Shown piece after piece: positions 1-7,618 of a stretch of DNA of 26,333 nucleotides. The DNA comes from Thermodesulfobium sp. 4217-1 (GTDB lineage Bacteria; Thermodesulfobiota; Thermodesulfobiia; Thermodesulfobiales; Thermodesulfobiaceae). Under the pieces are notes generated by a model. That model did not search any database. It saw nothing but the letters and a program-made list of their open reading frames with translations, and had not been told where the DNA came from. The number at the start of each line of letters is the position of its first letter. The stretch's first letter is position 1. Both the position numbers and the translations under genes were made by a program. The DNA is taken from positions 1 through 26,333 of the forward strand of contig NZ_JBAGBW010000025.1 in the NCBI RefSeq assembly GCF_039822205.1. The letters are read 5' to 3'.

Positions 1-1
1 G

Positions 2-31
2 AAAAGCCGCGAGCTAATCGCGGCTTTTTTT
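2..31. terminator. Intrinsic terminator after livF, possibly bidirectional
   Basis: An 8-bp GC-rich stem (AGCCGCGA at 5-12 with TCGCGGCT at 18-25) has a 5-nt loop and lies directly after the livF stop. The T-run is longest on the plus strand (25-31). On the minus strand a shorter T-run leaves the window. It should end the liv transcript and may also stop a plus-strand gene lying to the left. Confidence 0.75.
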
Positions 32-737
32 AATGGCCTCCCAGATAGGCTGCCCTAACGTGTTCTGAGCTCAATAGCTCTTCAGAGGTCCCAGACAAAG
101 TTATATTGCCGGTTTCAACCACATATCCTCTATTGGCAAGCTTAAGAGTTTTTACAGCATTCTGTTCAACGATGAGAAGACTTGTACCCGATTCATTTAT
201 CTCTTTTATTATCTTAAATATCTCATCGACCAGTACTGGCGCAAGGCCAAGCGATGGCTCATCTAAAAATAGATATTTAGGTCTTGACATCATTCCCCTT
301 GCAATTGCAAGCATTTGCTGTTCCCCTCCACTTAGGGTTCCTGCCTTCTGGATAAGTCTTTCTTTTAACCGTGGGAACAATGTCAGCACCTTATCTATAT
401 CGTCTTGAATGCCCTGTTTGTCCTTCCTAAGGAACGCCCCCATCAAAAGATTTTCATGAACGCTCATCCTGGTGAATATCCTTCTGCCTTCTGGCACCAG
501 ACACAAGCCCATGTTTACTATCTTGTCAGTGGACAGTCCTGTTAAAAGGACGTTGTCCAGATACACCTCTCCGCTTGATATCTTTTCAAGCGCCATAATC
601 GACTTCAGCACAGATGATTTGCCAGCTCCATTGGCTCCAATTAGCGCTACTATCTCGCCCTTGTTCACCTCGAGTGATACACCCTTCAGGGCTATTATGC
701 CGCCGTATCTTAACACCACATTATTTATCTTAAGCAA
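30..737 (-). CDS. livF: Branched-chain amino acid ABC transporter, ATP-binding protein LivF
   Basis: One of the two cytoplasmic ATPases that power the high-affinity importer for leucine, isoleucine and valine. The 235-aa length is normal for LivF. Visible motifs are Walker A GANGAGKSS (about residues 33-41), ABC signature LSGGEQQ (about 136-142) and Walker B YLFLDEPSLGL (about 155-165), followed by the switch His region. The start is TTG, with GAGGAAG a few bases upstream inside the end of livG; the two genes overlap by 8 bp. It is the last gene of livKHMGF and is followed by a hairpin terminator. Substrate is inferred from the family; related systems also take amides or urea. Confidence 0.93.
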   Translation of the reverse strand: MLKINNVVLRYGGIIALKGVSLEVNKGEIVALIGANGAGKSSVLKSIMALEKISSGEVYLDNVLLTGLSTDKIVNMGLCLVPEGRRIFTRMSVHENLLMGAFLRKDKQGIQDDIDKVLTLFPRLKERLIQKAGTLSGGEQQMLAIARGMMSRPKYLFLDEPSLGLAPVLVDEIFKIIKEINESGTSLLIVEQNAVKTLKLANRGYVVETGNITLSGTSEELLSSEHVRAAYLGGH

Positions 738-1512
738 TTTCGGCTTCCTCTTTTCCGAGGTAGGCCTCTATAACCTTGGGGTTGTTCCTAATCTCCATAG
801 GGCTTCCTTCAGCAATCTTTTGTCCGAAATCCAATACAAATATTCTCTCAGAGAGCTTCATAACAAGAGACATATCGTGCTCTATCAGAATTATAGTTAC
901 TCCCATTTCTCTAATCTTCTTAATCAGCGATATAAGCTCCTCGGTTTCTGACGGATTCATCCCCGCAGCAGGCTCATCCAGCAATAATATCTTGGGCTCA
1001 GATGCCAAAGCCCTTGCAATCTCAAGCTTTCTCTGAAGTCCATACGGGAGGTTTATAGAAATCTCCGCCTCTCTGTCAAGTAAGCCCACAAACTCCAGCA
1101 AATTTCTCGCCAGTCTAACCCCTTGCTTTTCTTCTTTTACAAAGGCAGGCAAGGTTAAGAGTATTTCCCATATCTTAGCTCTTAGTTTTGGATGCCTTCC
1201 TACCAGAACGTTTTCCAGAACTGTCATATTTTTAAAAAGCCTAATGTTTTGAAAGGTCCTTGATATCCCCAGATAAGCTATCTTGTATGCTGGTACACCC
1301 ACAATATCTCTTACAACGCCATCTTTTTTATACAATATCTTTCCCTTTTCAGGGGTGTATACGCCAGTCACACAGTTAAAAAGGGTAGTTTTGCCTGCTC
1401 CGTTTGGACCTATAACAGATATTATTTCGCCCTCATGAACGTCCATTGAGACATCGTTCACAGCTATTAGCCCGCCAAATTGTTTGGTAACGTTAGAAAT
1501 CTCTATTAACAA
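730..1512 (-). CDS. livG: Branched-chain amino acid ABC transporter, ATP-binding protein LivG
   Basis: Second ATPase of the Liv importer, expected to pair with LivF on the LivH/LivM membrane core. At 260 aa it has the usual LivG length, with the extended helical insertion after the Q-loop that separates LivG from LivF. Motifs: Walker A GPNGAGKTT (about 35-43), a modified signature LPYGLQRKLEIARAL (about 155-169) in place of LSGGQ, and Walker B ILLLDEPAAGMN. The start is TTG, about 9 nt after a GGAGGAG Shine-Dalgarno, and overlaps the end of livM by 20 bp, suggesting translational coupling. Confidence 0.93.
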   Translation of the reverse strand: MLIEISNVTKQFGGLIAVNDVSMDVHEGEIISVIGPNGAGKTTLFNCVTGVYTPEKGKILYKKDGVVRDIVGVPAYKIAYLGISRTFQNIRLFKNMTVLENVLVGRHPKLRAKIWEILLTLPAFVKEEKQGVRLARNLLEFVGLLDREAEISINLPYGLQRKLEIARALASEPKILLLDEPAAGMNPSETEELISLIKKIREMGVTIILIEHDMSLVMKLSERIFVLDFGQKIAEGSPMEIRNNPKVIEAYLGKEEAEIA

Positions 1513-2515
1513 GCGGATTCTCCTCCTCAGCAGTTCTCAATATCCTTCTTGGCTTTATCCAACCCATAAATCCCTTGGGCATCACGATCATCATAAATAC
1601 CATAAGAGCTCCAAATATAAGCATCCTATAATCAGAAACGCTCCTTAGAGCCTCAGGCAAAAGAACAAGGATAAGCGCGCCTATCACGGGACCTTCTATG
1701 GTCCCCATACCACCAATTACTACCATAGCAAGAACCATAACTGACTCCATAAAACTAAAGCTCTCAGGCGACACAAAGGTAGCATAGCTTGCGAAAAAGA
1801 CTCCTATAGAGCCTCCAAGCATAGCGCCTATTATAAAAGATATTAATTTAAAATTTTTAAGGTTTACCCCCATCGAGATCGCTGCAATCTCATCTTCCCT
1901 TATGGCCTCAAGTGCCCTGCCAATCCTTGATGCCTGAAATCTATAAGTTAAAAAAATGGCTACTGCTACAAAGGCCAAAGCCAGAAAGTAGTATTGGGAT
2001 GGGTCTTCAAATTTGAAACCAAATGCATTGGGTCTGGGTATGCCTATGATGCCTATTGGGCCATTGGTCAAAAAGGTAAGGTTGTTTGCAAGAATTCTAA
2101 TTATCTCACCGTAGCCCATAGTAACGATGGCAAAGTAGTCGCCTCTAAGCCTAAAAGCAGCAGAACCGACCAAAAGACCAAAAAGCGCTGTAGTAACACA
2201 CGCTATAGGCAATATCTCCCAAAAGCTAAGGCCCAGCTTAATTGAAAGAATTGCATAAGTATAGGCTCCTACGGCATAAAAAGCTATAAATCCTAAGTCA
2301 AGAAGTCCCGCCAATCCACAGACTATATTCAAGCCTAATGACAAAACAATGTATATAAAAGCCAGATTCATAATGTGAACGTAGTATTGAGATGAAGCAA
2401 GAAACGGATATACACAGGCAATTACAAGCAGTATGCCCCACTTGAGGCGCATATCCATATTGTTCCATCGCCTTGCTGCGGTCTTAATCCTTCTTCTAAA
2501 CCTGATATCCATCAT
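1493..2515 (-). CDS. livM: Branched-chain amino acid ABC transporter permease LivM
   Basis: Inner-membrane permease subunit, 340 aa, with about nine hydrophobic segments from residue 26 onward and a basic N-terminal tail (RFRRRIKTAARR). The family core is clear: AGLLDLGFIAFYAVGAY (about 68-84), RGDYFAIVTMGYGEIIR (cytoplasmic EAA-type region), EDEIAAISMGVN and GGMGTIEGPVIGA. The ATG overlaps the livH stop as ATGA, so the two permease subunits are probably made in equal amounts. It forms a heterodimer with LivH and receives substrate from LivK. Confidence 0.92.
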   Translation of the reverse strand: MMDIRFRRRIKTAARRWNNMDMRLKWGILLVIACVYPFLASSQYYVHIMNLAFIYIVLSLGLNIVCGLAGLLDLGFIAFYAVGAYTYAILSIKLGLSFWEILPIACVTTALFGLLVGSAAFRLRGDYFAIVTMGYGEIIRILANNLTFLTNGPIGIIGIPRPNAFGFKFEDPSQYYFLALAFVAVAIFLTYRFQASRIGRALEAIREDEIAAISMGVNLKNFKLISFIIGAMLGGSIGVFFASYATFVSPESFSFMESVMVLAMVVIGGMGTIEGPVIGALILVLLPEALRSVSDYRMLIFGALMVFMMIVMPKGFMGWIKPRRILRTAEEENPLVNRDF

Positions 2516-3405
2516 ACTTTATCAGGAACCTGCTGACCCAAAAGGCCAGAAGGTCTAAGCAGCAGGATAAACAAAAGCATAAGAAAAGCGAACATATCCT
2601 TGTATTCAGACGATATATATCCAGCGCCAAAGCTCTCTATAATCCCCAGACAAAAGCCTCCAAGCATAGCACCGGGTATATTTCCTATGCCGCCAAGCAC
2701 AGCAGCCGTAAAAGCCTTCAGGCCTGCAAGATATCCCATATCGAACTTTGCCACGCCATAATACATCCCATACATCACCCCGGCAGCGGCAGCAAGCGAC
2801 GAGCCTATCATAAAGGTGATTGTAATAATTCTATTGACCCTTATGCCCATCAGGCTTGCTGTGACATAGTCCTGAGATACAGCCCTCATTGAGCGGCCAA
2901 GCTTAGTCTTGTTCACAAGAAGAGTTAAACCTATCATCATCAATATACAGGTAACAAAAATAAATATCTGGATCAAGCTTATCCTTGCGTGAAACAGATT
3001 CCAACCAAAATCAGGAAAGATTGCAGGATATACCCTATTTGTAGAACCAAAGGTGAGCATAGCAAAATTTTGCAAAAAAATCGATGCTCCAAGGGCGCTA
3101 ATCAAGGGTATGAGCCTATTTGTCACGCTCCTTAGCGGGCGATATGCGATAAATTCCAGAAGTGCTCCCAAGAAAGCCGTGGCAATCATGGAGAACACAA
3201 ACATCAGAAAGATAGCAAGCGGAATAGGTATAATCTTTGAGAGACCTGTCATCTCCAATATCCACCAAAAAAGAAGCCCGAAAAAAGATCCCATCATAAA
3301 GATCTCCCCATGAGCAAAGTTGATAAGCTCAAGTATGCCGTAAACCATAGTATAGCCCAATGCAATCAGAGCATATACCGACCCCAAAGTCACTCCATTT
3401 ACCAA
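2512..3405 (-). CDS. livH: Branched-chain amino acid ABC transporter permease LivH
   Basis: Partner permease of LivM. The hydrophobic core carries LivH hallmarks: LGSVYALIALGYTMVYGIL (residues 7-25), INFAHGEIFMMGSF, DYVTASLMGIRVNRI and VLGGIGNIPGAMLGG. The coordinates given use a TTG with no good ribosome site. Family N-termini usually include FLQQLVNG, and the in-frame codons just upstream encode FLQQ. A Shine-Dalgarno AGGGGAG (3431-3437) sits about 10 nt before an in-frame ATT at 3418-3420, and a stop (the livK stop) lies at 3442-3444. The real start is therefore probably ATT at 3420. The subunit assignment is secure; only the start is open. Confidence 0.9.
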   Translation of the reverse strand: MVNGVTLGSVYALIALGYTMVYGILELINFAHGEIFMMGSFFGLLFWWILEMTGLSKIIPIPLAIFLMFVFSMIATAFLGALLEFIAYRPLRSVTNRLIPLISALGASIFLQNFAMLTFGSTNRVYPAIFPDFGWNLFHARISLIQIFIFVTCILMMIGLTLLVNKTKLGRSMRAVSQDYVTASLMGIRVNRIITITFMIGSSLAAAAGVMYGMYYGVAKFDMGYLAGLKAFTAAVLGGIGNIPGAMLGGFCLGIIESFGAGYISSEYKDMFAFLMLLFILLLRPSGLLGQQVPDKV

Positions 3406-3441
3406 TTGTTGTAAGAAAATTGTAAAATCACTCCCCTCATA

Positions 3442-4581
3442 TTAGTTGACACTTTTCCAGCTACCATTTTTTACCACATAAACGTTAACAAGATTATTAC
3501 TTGTATTGCCTTCTTTGTCAAAAGAGGTGTTACCTAATATACCATCAAATTTCAGATTATGCATTGCATTTGCCAAGATAGTCCTGTCTGGCTTGCCAGA
3601 TAATTTGATAGCATCTATTATAGAAAGAGTTGCGTCATATGCAAAGACCGAGTAGTCAGTCGGATCCTTCTTAAATGCATTTCTATATCTCTGGACGAAG
3701 TCAGGTCCTTTTGGAATCTTGTTTAGAGAAAATCCTACCGACGTAGCCATTGTTCCCTCTGAGGCTATGCCTGCAACCTTTATAAATTCAGTATCTTTTA
3801 TGCCGTTAGCGCCAAAAAATATAGACTTTATCTCCATTTCCTTCGCCTCTTTAACGATTTGGGCACACTCTGGATACATTCCTGCAAAATAAACTACCTC
3901 AGGATTAAGAGCCTTTATCTTTTCGAGAGGAGCCTTGAAATCCTTGTCCCCCTGAGAGACCTTCTCCTCTGCAAGGATTGTCCCTCCAAGCTTCAAAAAC
4001 TCACTTTTAAAAGAGTCTGTTAGCTCTCTTGCATAGGCGCTATTGTCCTCGATGATTGCTGCCCGCTTGAATTTCAAACTGCTAACTATAAAGTTAGCCG
4101 CATAGGGTCCCTCTGATGCGTCGCTGGCACAAATCCTAAAGACGCTGTAATATCCCTTAGCGGTAAGCTCTGTGGCAGTGGCAGAAGGAGTTACCATTAC
4201 TAAGTTGTTCTTTGCATAAATCTGAGCTGATGGGATAGCGTCTCCTGCGTTTGCCCCTCCAACAACGCCAAGAATAGAGGAATCAGCAGAAATCTTTTGG
4301 GCAATGATAGCAGACTCTACTGGATCGCCCTTATCGTCCATCTGGACAAGCTCAAATTTCCTGCTCAGCGCTCCTCCTGCTGCATTGGCATCCTCTATGG
4401 CAAGAAGGGCTCCATTTCTCTCCTCTTCTCCAATCTGAGAAAACTCCCCCGAGAGAGGGACTGCAATAGCTATCTTTAGCGCAGGGCTTGTTATACCTAT
4501 CTGGGAGCATCCAGAGATAAATAAGCTTAATGCGACTATGAACAATAACGAAAAAATAAGAATTATCCTGCGATTATTCAA
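3442..4581 (-). CDS. livK: Branched-chain amino acid ABC transporter substrate-binding lipoprotein LivK
   Basis: Binding protein that delivers substrate to LivH/LivM. It opens with a basic stretch and hydrophobic segment ending in lipobox LFISGC, with the acylated Cys at residue 25, so it is a membrane-anchored lipoprotein. The mature part is a Peripla_BP_6 type I fold: IAVPLSGEFSQIGEEERNG, VGGANAGDAI, VTPSATATEL, PYAANFIV, FVQRYRNAFKKDPTDYSVFAYDA. I chose TTG at 4581 because GAGGGG (4589-4594) lies 7 nt upstream; an in-frame GTG at 4596 adds five residues but has no ribosome site. First gene of the liv operon. Between it and the terminator at 4698 I see no confident promoter. Confidence 0.9.
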   Translation of the reverse strand: MNNRRIILIFSLLFIVALSLFISGCSQIGITSPALKIAIAVPLSGEFSQIGEEERNGALLAIEDANAAGGALSRKFELVQMDDKGDPVESAIIAQKISADSSILGVVGGANAGDAIPSAQIYAKNNLVMVTPSATATELTAKGYYSVFRICASDASEGPYAANFIVSSLKFKRAAIIEDNSAYARELTDSFKSEFLKLGGTILAEEKVSQGDKDFKAPLEKIKALNPEVVYFAGMYPECAQIVKEAKEMEIKSIFFGANGIKDTEFIKVAGIASEGTMATSVGFSLNKIPKGPDFVQRYRNAFKKDPTDYSVFAYDATLSIIDAIKLSGKPDRTILANAMHNLKFDGILGNTSFDKEGNTSNNLVNVYVVKNGSWKSVN

Positions 4582-4697
4582 TAAATAGCCCCTCACTTTA
4601 TACCATAAATTTACTTATGTTATCACAAAAATGGGGATTCGTGAAGGAGGGTACTATAAGAAAATCTTAGGGGAAAAATATTTTTATTTATTGATAT

Positions 4698-4731
4698 TAA
4701 AAAAGCCCCCGATTTCTCGGGGGCTAAAAAA
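4698..4731 (-). terminator. Intrinsic terminator of the SLH porin gene
   Basis: A perfect 9-bp stem (AGCCCCCGA at 4704-4712 with TCGGGGGCT at 4717-4725) has a TTTC loop. On the minus strand it is followed by a T6 run, immediately after the porin stop codon. It isolates the porin from the downstream liv operon, so livK must have its own promoter in the short gap 4597-4697. Confidence 0.88.
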
Positions 4732-4736
4732 GTTCT

Positions 4737-6311
4737 TTAGAACTTTACGTCCATCTGAATGTAGTATCTTTGATCCTTGTCAACCTGATCTGGGTTAAAG
4801 GTATAGTAGTAGCCATTATTAATATTATAAGGCTGCTTGCCCTTCCAGTAGTCATAGTTCAAGGTTAAGGTTGCGTTATTTGCGACTGGGAGTGTGTAGT
4901 ATACGTTGTAGTAGTCCTTATAGTCTGTAGATGCCATAGTGTTAAGAATGAATGGGTTGTACCACTTGTTGTTGCCAAACCAAAAGTCGCCTGTAAGTGC
5001 GCCGACTGGTAGAGGAATGGTTGCTCCTACTCTCCATACGCCACCGTTTACAGTACTTGTGCTGCTAAGATCTGGACCAGAAGCAGTGGCTGATGGCATA
5101 TCGGTAGATGTGCCACTGTAACCTGCCCACATATTTATGTTATACATGGTCCAGTTGCCAATTACTGTCCACCAGCTATACTTGCCATAGATGCCGTTTG
5201 CAGCTGATGTATACTGTACGCCGTTTACGGTATTAAGGCCGCCAAAATAAGTTAACTTGTCTACGTTACCGTAGTCAGCTTCTAAACCAAAGGTGTTGAA
5301 GAGCTTTGTCTTTAAGTTCAAAATGTATGCGTCTTTGTCCTTAAGACCATTTGCCTCTTGAGTAGATGTAATAGAACCATCATCAAAGAGCTTTACCCAT
5401 GCTGCTGAAACTGATGTTGATGGGAGGAAGTTGCTAAGGTCAAATGCTACCAAGCCGCCTTCTACTGAAGCATCAAGGAAGATATTATTGTAATATCTGC
5501 CAGCATCCATAGTAGGAAGTCTACCAAGAACGAATGTAACAGGATATGGGTTCAGAGTCCATACAATGTATGATCTCTCTACAAATAATGTGTTCTGGTT
5601 GTTATTATAGCCTGTGTTTGCAGCTGTAACCAGGTTGGAGTTGTCTCCTGTGCCGTTTACGCCTGCATTCTTCTGCATTGTAAGCCTTGCATTGAAGCTG
5701 ATGTTGTCAGCAACTGGTGCTGCAACGTTTAGTCTAATTCTATAACGCATAAAGGTATCGTTGTTTTTGTCAGCAGGCACTGTTGTAGATGTAGCAAGTG
5801 CTTCTCCGCCAACGCCGCCTGGAATATTGTTGCTGGCTACTGGTGCAACTATTGTTCCGCTATTCATTGCATAATAGGTTGCCTTTTCACTTGCAAGTCT
5901 AAATCTTGCATCTCCTGTGAAGTTAACAGTGTCAAGAGCTGCTTTTTTCTCAAGCGCTGCGACTCTGACGTTTAGCGATGCGAGTTCTGATTTAAACTCT
6001 TCTGCTAACTTCATAAGTGTTGCGATGTCGTTAGCGTTTAACTGGATCTTTTGATCTTGTGCATTCTGACCTTTTTCATACATGTCGAGCATTCTTGCAA
6101 CTACCATTGCCATCTCATAACGAGTGGCAAGTCTGTCGCCTCTGAATGTTCCGTCGCCATAACCAATGACCAATCCTTTTGCTGCTAAGTCTTGCACTGC
6201 TTTGTATGCCCAAGAATTAGCTGGTACATCTGAGAATGGTCCTGCCATAGCTGGAACTGCAAGGGCGACGAGAAGTGATGCTACTACGAAAAACATAGCT
6301 AATTTTTTCAT
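4737..6311 (-). CDS. SLH-domain outer-membrane porin
   Basis: Predicted outer-membrane channel tethered to the cell wall. It has a Sec signal peptide (residues 1-23, cleavage after AMA), one SLH domain (about 24-80; FSDVPANSWAYKAVQDL, GYGDGTFRGDRLATRYEMA), a coiled-coil linker (about 90-135; LASLNVRVAALEKK), then about 390 residues of alternating polar/aromatic beta-strand pattern rich in Tyr, Asn, Gly and Trp. The last residues, IQMDVKF, end in Phe as outer-membrane barrels do. The layout matches SLH-OprB-type porins of cyanobacteria, Negativicutes, Deinococcus and Thermotogae. At 524 aa it is complete. The ATG has AAAGGGGG 10 nt upstream. A consensus promoter, long leader and its own terminator suggest an abundant, monocistronic product. 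Pore selectivity cannot be read from the sequence. Confidence 0.9.
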   Translation of the reverse strand: MKKLAMFFVVASLLVALAVPAMAGPFSDVPANSWAYKAVQDLAAKGLVIGYGDGTFRGDRLATRYEMAMVVARMLDMYEKGQNAQDQKIQLNANDIATLMKLAEEFKSELASLNVRVAALEKKAALDTVNFTGDARFRLASEKATYYAMNSGTIVAPVASNNIPGGVGGEALATSTTVPADKNNDTFMRYRIRLNVAAPVADNISFNARLTMQKNAGVNGTGDNSNLVTAANTGYNNNQNTLFVERSYIVWTLNPYPVTFVLGRLPTMDAGRYYNNIFLDASVEGGLVAFDLSNFLPSTSVSAAWVKLFDDGSITSTQEANGLKDKDAYILNLKTKLFNTFGLEADYGNVDKLTYFGGLNTVNGVQYTSAANGIYGKYSWWTVIGNWTMYNINMWAGYSGTSTDMPSATASGPDLSSTSTVNGGVWRVGATIPLPVGALTGDFWFGNNKWYNPFILNTMASTDYKDYYNVYYTLPVANNATLTLNYDYWKGKQPYNINNGYYYTFNPDQVDKDQRYYIQMDVKF

Positions 6312-6521
6312 CTTTGCATTTCCCCCTTTAGGAAATTAATTTTTTTGTTTCATATATCAGCCTTTTTACAGAACTACTTGCGCGCGTTCGGGGGAATACA
6401 CCTCCTTTTTTTGCAGATTGCACAGATCTGTAAAGGGCTCCTTGAAGGCTAACGCCGTCCAAAGCTTTGGGAGAAGCAAAACAATATTCAGTTGTCAATG
6501 AAAAAAGTTAATTTTTGACTG
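6312..6521 (-). promoter_or_regulatory. Long structured 5' leader of the SLH porin mRNA
   Basis: About 210 nt separate the predicted transcription start from the porin ATG. Part of it (6380-6470) is clearly richer in G+C than its AT-rich surroundings. On the minus strand I see a palindrome CCAAAGCTTTGG (6459-6470); a hairpin TTTACAGAT/ATCTGCAAA (6426-6434 with 6410-6418, one mismatch); and a competing long-range helix AGCCCTTTACAGA/TCTGTAAAAAGGCT (6427-6439 with 6359-6372), which reuses the first arm of that hairpin. Between them lies AAGGAGGTG (6399-6407), a perfect anti-16S match with no start codon after it, followed by CCCCC. It matches no riboswitch class I know. Mutually exclusive pairings suggest cis-regulation or transcript stabilisation, but this is unproven. 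Confidence 0.4.
6328..6498 (-). CDS. Possible 56-aa leader ORF upstream of the porin (doubtful)
   Basis: An open frame from TTG (6498) runs 56 codons to a TAA (6328-6330) that touches the porin Shine-Dalgarno, as a coupled leader peptide would. It has no ribosome site of its own, and it uses CGA, ACG and CGC codons that are uncommon in neighbouring genes, where AGA dominates. It contains GGVFPRTRASSSVKRLIYE. I do not recognise it. More likely it is a by-product of a structured RNA leader. Confidence 0.12.
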   Translation of the reverse strand: MTTEYCFASPKALDGVSLQGALYRSVQSAKKGGVFPRTRASSSVKRLIYETKKLIS

Positions 6522-6527
6522 TCATAA

Positions 6528-6555
6528 TTTATAACACATTAAAAAAATCTGTCAA
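6528..6555 (-). promoter_or_regulatory. Sigma-70-type promoter of the SLH porin
   Basis: On the minus strand a perfect -35 TTGACA (6550-6555) is separated by 16 bp, including a T7 run, from -10 TATAAA (6528-6533). Transcription would begin near 6521. It is the best promoter match in the window, as expected for an abundant surface protein. It lies about 40 bp past the stop of the upstream glycosyltransferase gene. Confidence 0.75.
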
Positions 6556-6592
6556 GTGGGCAATTGAGCATTAACTCCATATTAACATATTG

Positions 6593-7618
6593 TTATTGAC
6601 CTAAAATATCCATTGTGGCATCGACTATTTCATCAGGCGTTATCAACTTCATACACCTTCCCCCTTTATCACATCTCTGATAAAGACACTCCCTGCAGAT
6701 CTCCTTGTGCATCAATACGCTGTGCTTTTTGCCCCAGGGCCTATATCTTCTCTCATCAGACGGTCCAAAGAGCGCAACTGTGGGGATATTTAGCAGAGAG
6801 GCTATGTGCATAGGCCCTGAGTCATTGGTAACAAGAGCTGAGAGATTTTTTATGATGTAGAACAAATCCATCAGGCTCGTCTTGCCGCAAAGATTAAGCG
6901 ATTCTACTTCCTTTGAGATCTCATCACAAAGACCTATCTCCTCGCTTGATCCGAGTAAAACTAAATTCAAACCATTATTTTTCAGCATCTTTGCGACCTT
7001 GACGAATCCATCGATACTGTATGCCTTAGGCTGCCAGGTGGCGCCTGGCACGATGCCAACCGAACCCAATATCTTGTCAAAAACGTCGCTAAACTTGATA
7101 ATAGTCTTAGTGTCAATTATAATCTTATTAGAGTAATCGAATTTAATGTTTTCTACATCTTTGTGAAAGATATTTCTTAGGTGTTCTTCGGTTGCATGAA
7201 TCCCAGGGAGTTTTGGCTTAAAGGTTGTGAATATCTTTTGTTTGGAACGCACAAATATAGGCAGAATGGAGTGTCTGAGGTCAATGACAAGGTCGTATCT
7301 TTTTTTTGAAATAGTCTTTATCAAAGGAATCTTACCCTTTATGCCCCTGTTTTCAGAGGTGTACAAAAATACTTCGTCTACGTTTGACAAGGTTAAAAAT
7401 ATTTCCTTTGACCTTTCACCTACCAGGACGTCAAATTGAGCTTTTGGAAAGAGCCTTTCGAGCTCAAAAAAGACAGGTAGGCTCATTATGCAATCGCCAA
7501 GAGAAGACAGCGTTATAAAGAGAATCCTTTCAAAATCCTCTCTCTCTCGAAGAGATTTCCTAAAGATGCTTATGATATCACCTCTAATAAATAATATATA
7601 CTTCAGTGATTTTAGCAT
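6593..7618 (-). CDS. Glycosyltransferase family 9 (heptosyltransferase-like) protein
   Basis: Predicted cytoplasmic GT-B fold enzyme that adds a heptose-like sugar from a nucleotide donor to an LPS-type core. The core begins at ILFITLSSLGDCIMSLPVFFELE (from about residue 32); the C-terminal half has the family signature VTNDSGPMHIASLLNIPTVALFGPSD and a four-Cys cluster (CRECLYQRC, GGRC) seen in many heptosyltransferases. The length of 341 aa is typical. The only ATG/GTG/TTG start in frame is at 7618, which adds about 31 residues before the usual N-terminus and overlaps the divergent DUF4127 gene by 131 bp. A non-standard start nearer 7525 is possible. It supports the presence of an outer membrane. 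Acceptor unknown. Confidence 0.85.
   Translation of the reverse strand: MLKSLKYILFIRGDIISIFRKSLREREDFERILFITLSSLGDCIMSLPVFFELERLFPKAQFDVLVGERSKEIFLTLSNVDEVFLYTSENRGIKGKIPLIKTISKKRYDLVIDLRHSILPIFVRSKQKIFTTFKPKLPGIHATEEHLRNIFHKDVENIKFDYSNKIIIDTKTIIKFSDVFDKILGSVGIVPGATWQPKAYSIDGFVKVAKMLKNNGLNLVLLGSSEEIGLCDEISKEVESLNLCGKTSLMDLFYIIKNLSALVTNDSGPMHIASLLNIPTVALFGPSDERRYRPWGKKHSVLMHKEICRECLYQRCDKGGRCMKLITPDEIVDATMDILGQ

Noticed and set aside
472-951. A 159-codon plus-strand frame across livF and livG
   Set aside because: Antisense to two well-supported ATPase genes; no ribosome site and no recognisable domain.
4597-4697. A promoter for the liv operon
   Set aside because: TTCACG and TAACAT are 17 bp apart but each matches only 4 of 6 bases, too weak in AT-rich DNA to report as a feature.
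6493-6498. A second TTGACA in the porin leader as a downstream promoter
   Set aside because: No acceptable -10 lies 16-18 bp further on; the upstream TTGACA/TATAAA pair is far better.
6312-6521. The porin leader as a known riboswitch (c-di-GMP, c-di-AMP, TPP, SAM, cobalamin, fluoride)
   Set aside because: None of the core motifs of those classes that I know could be matched by eye; it was therefore left unnamed.
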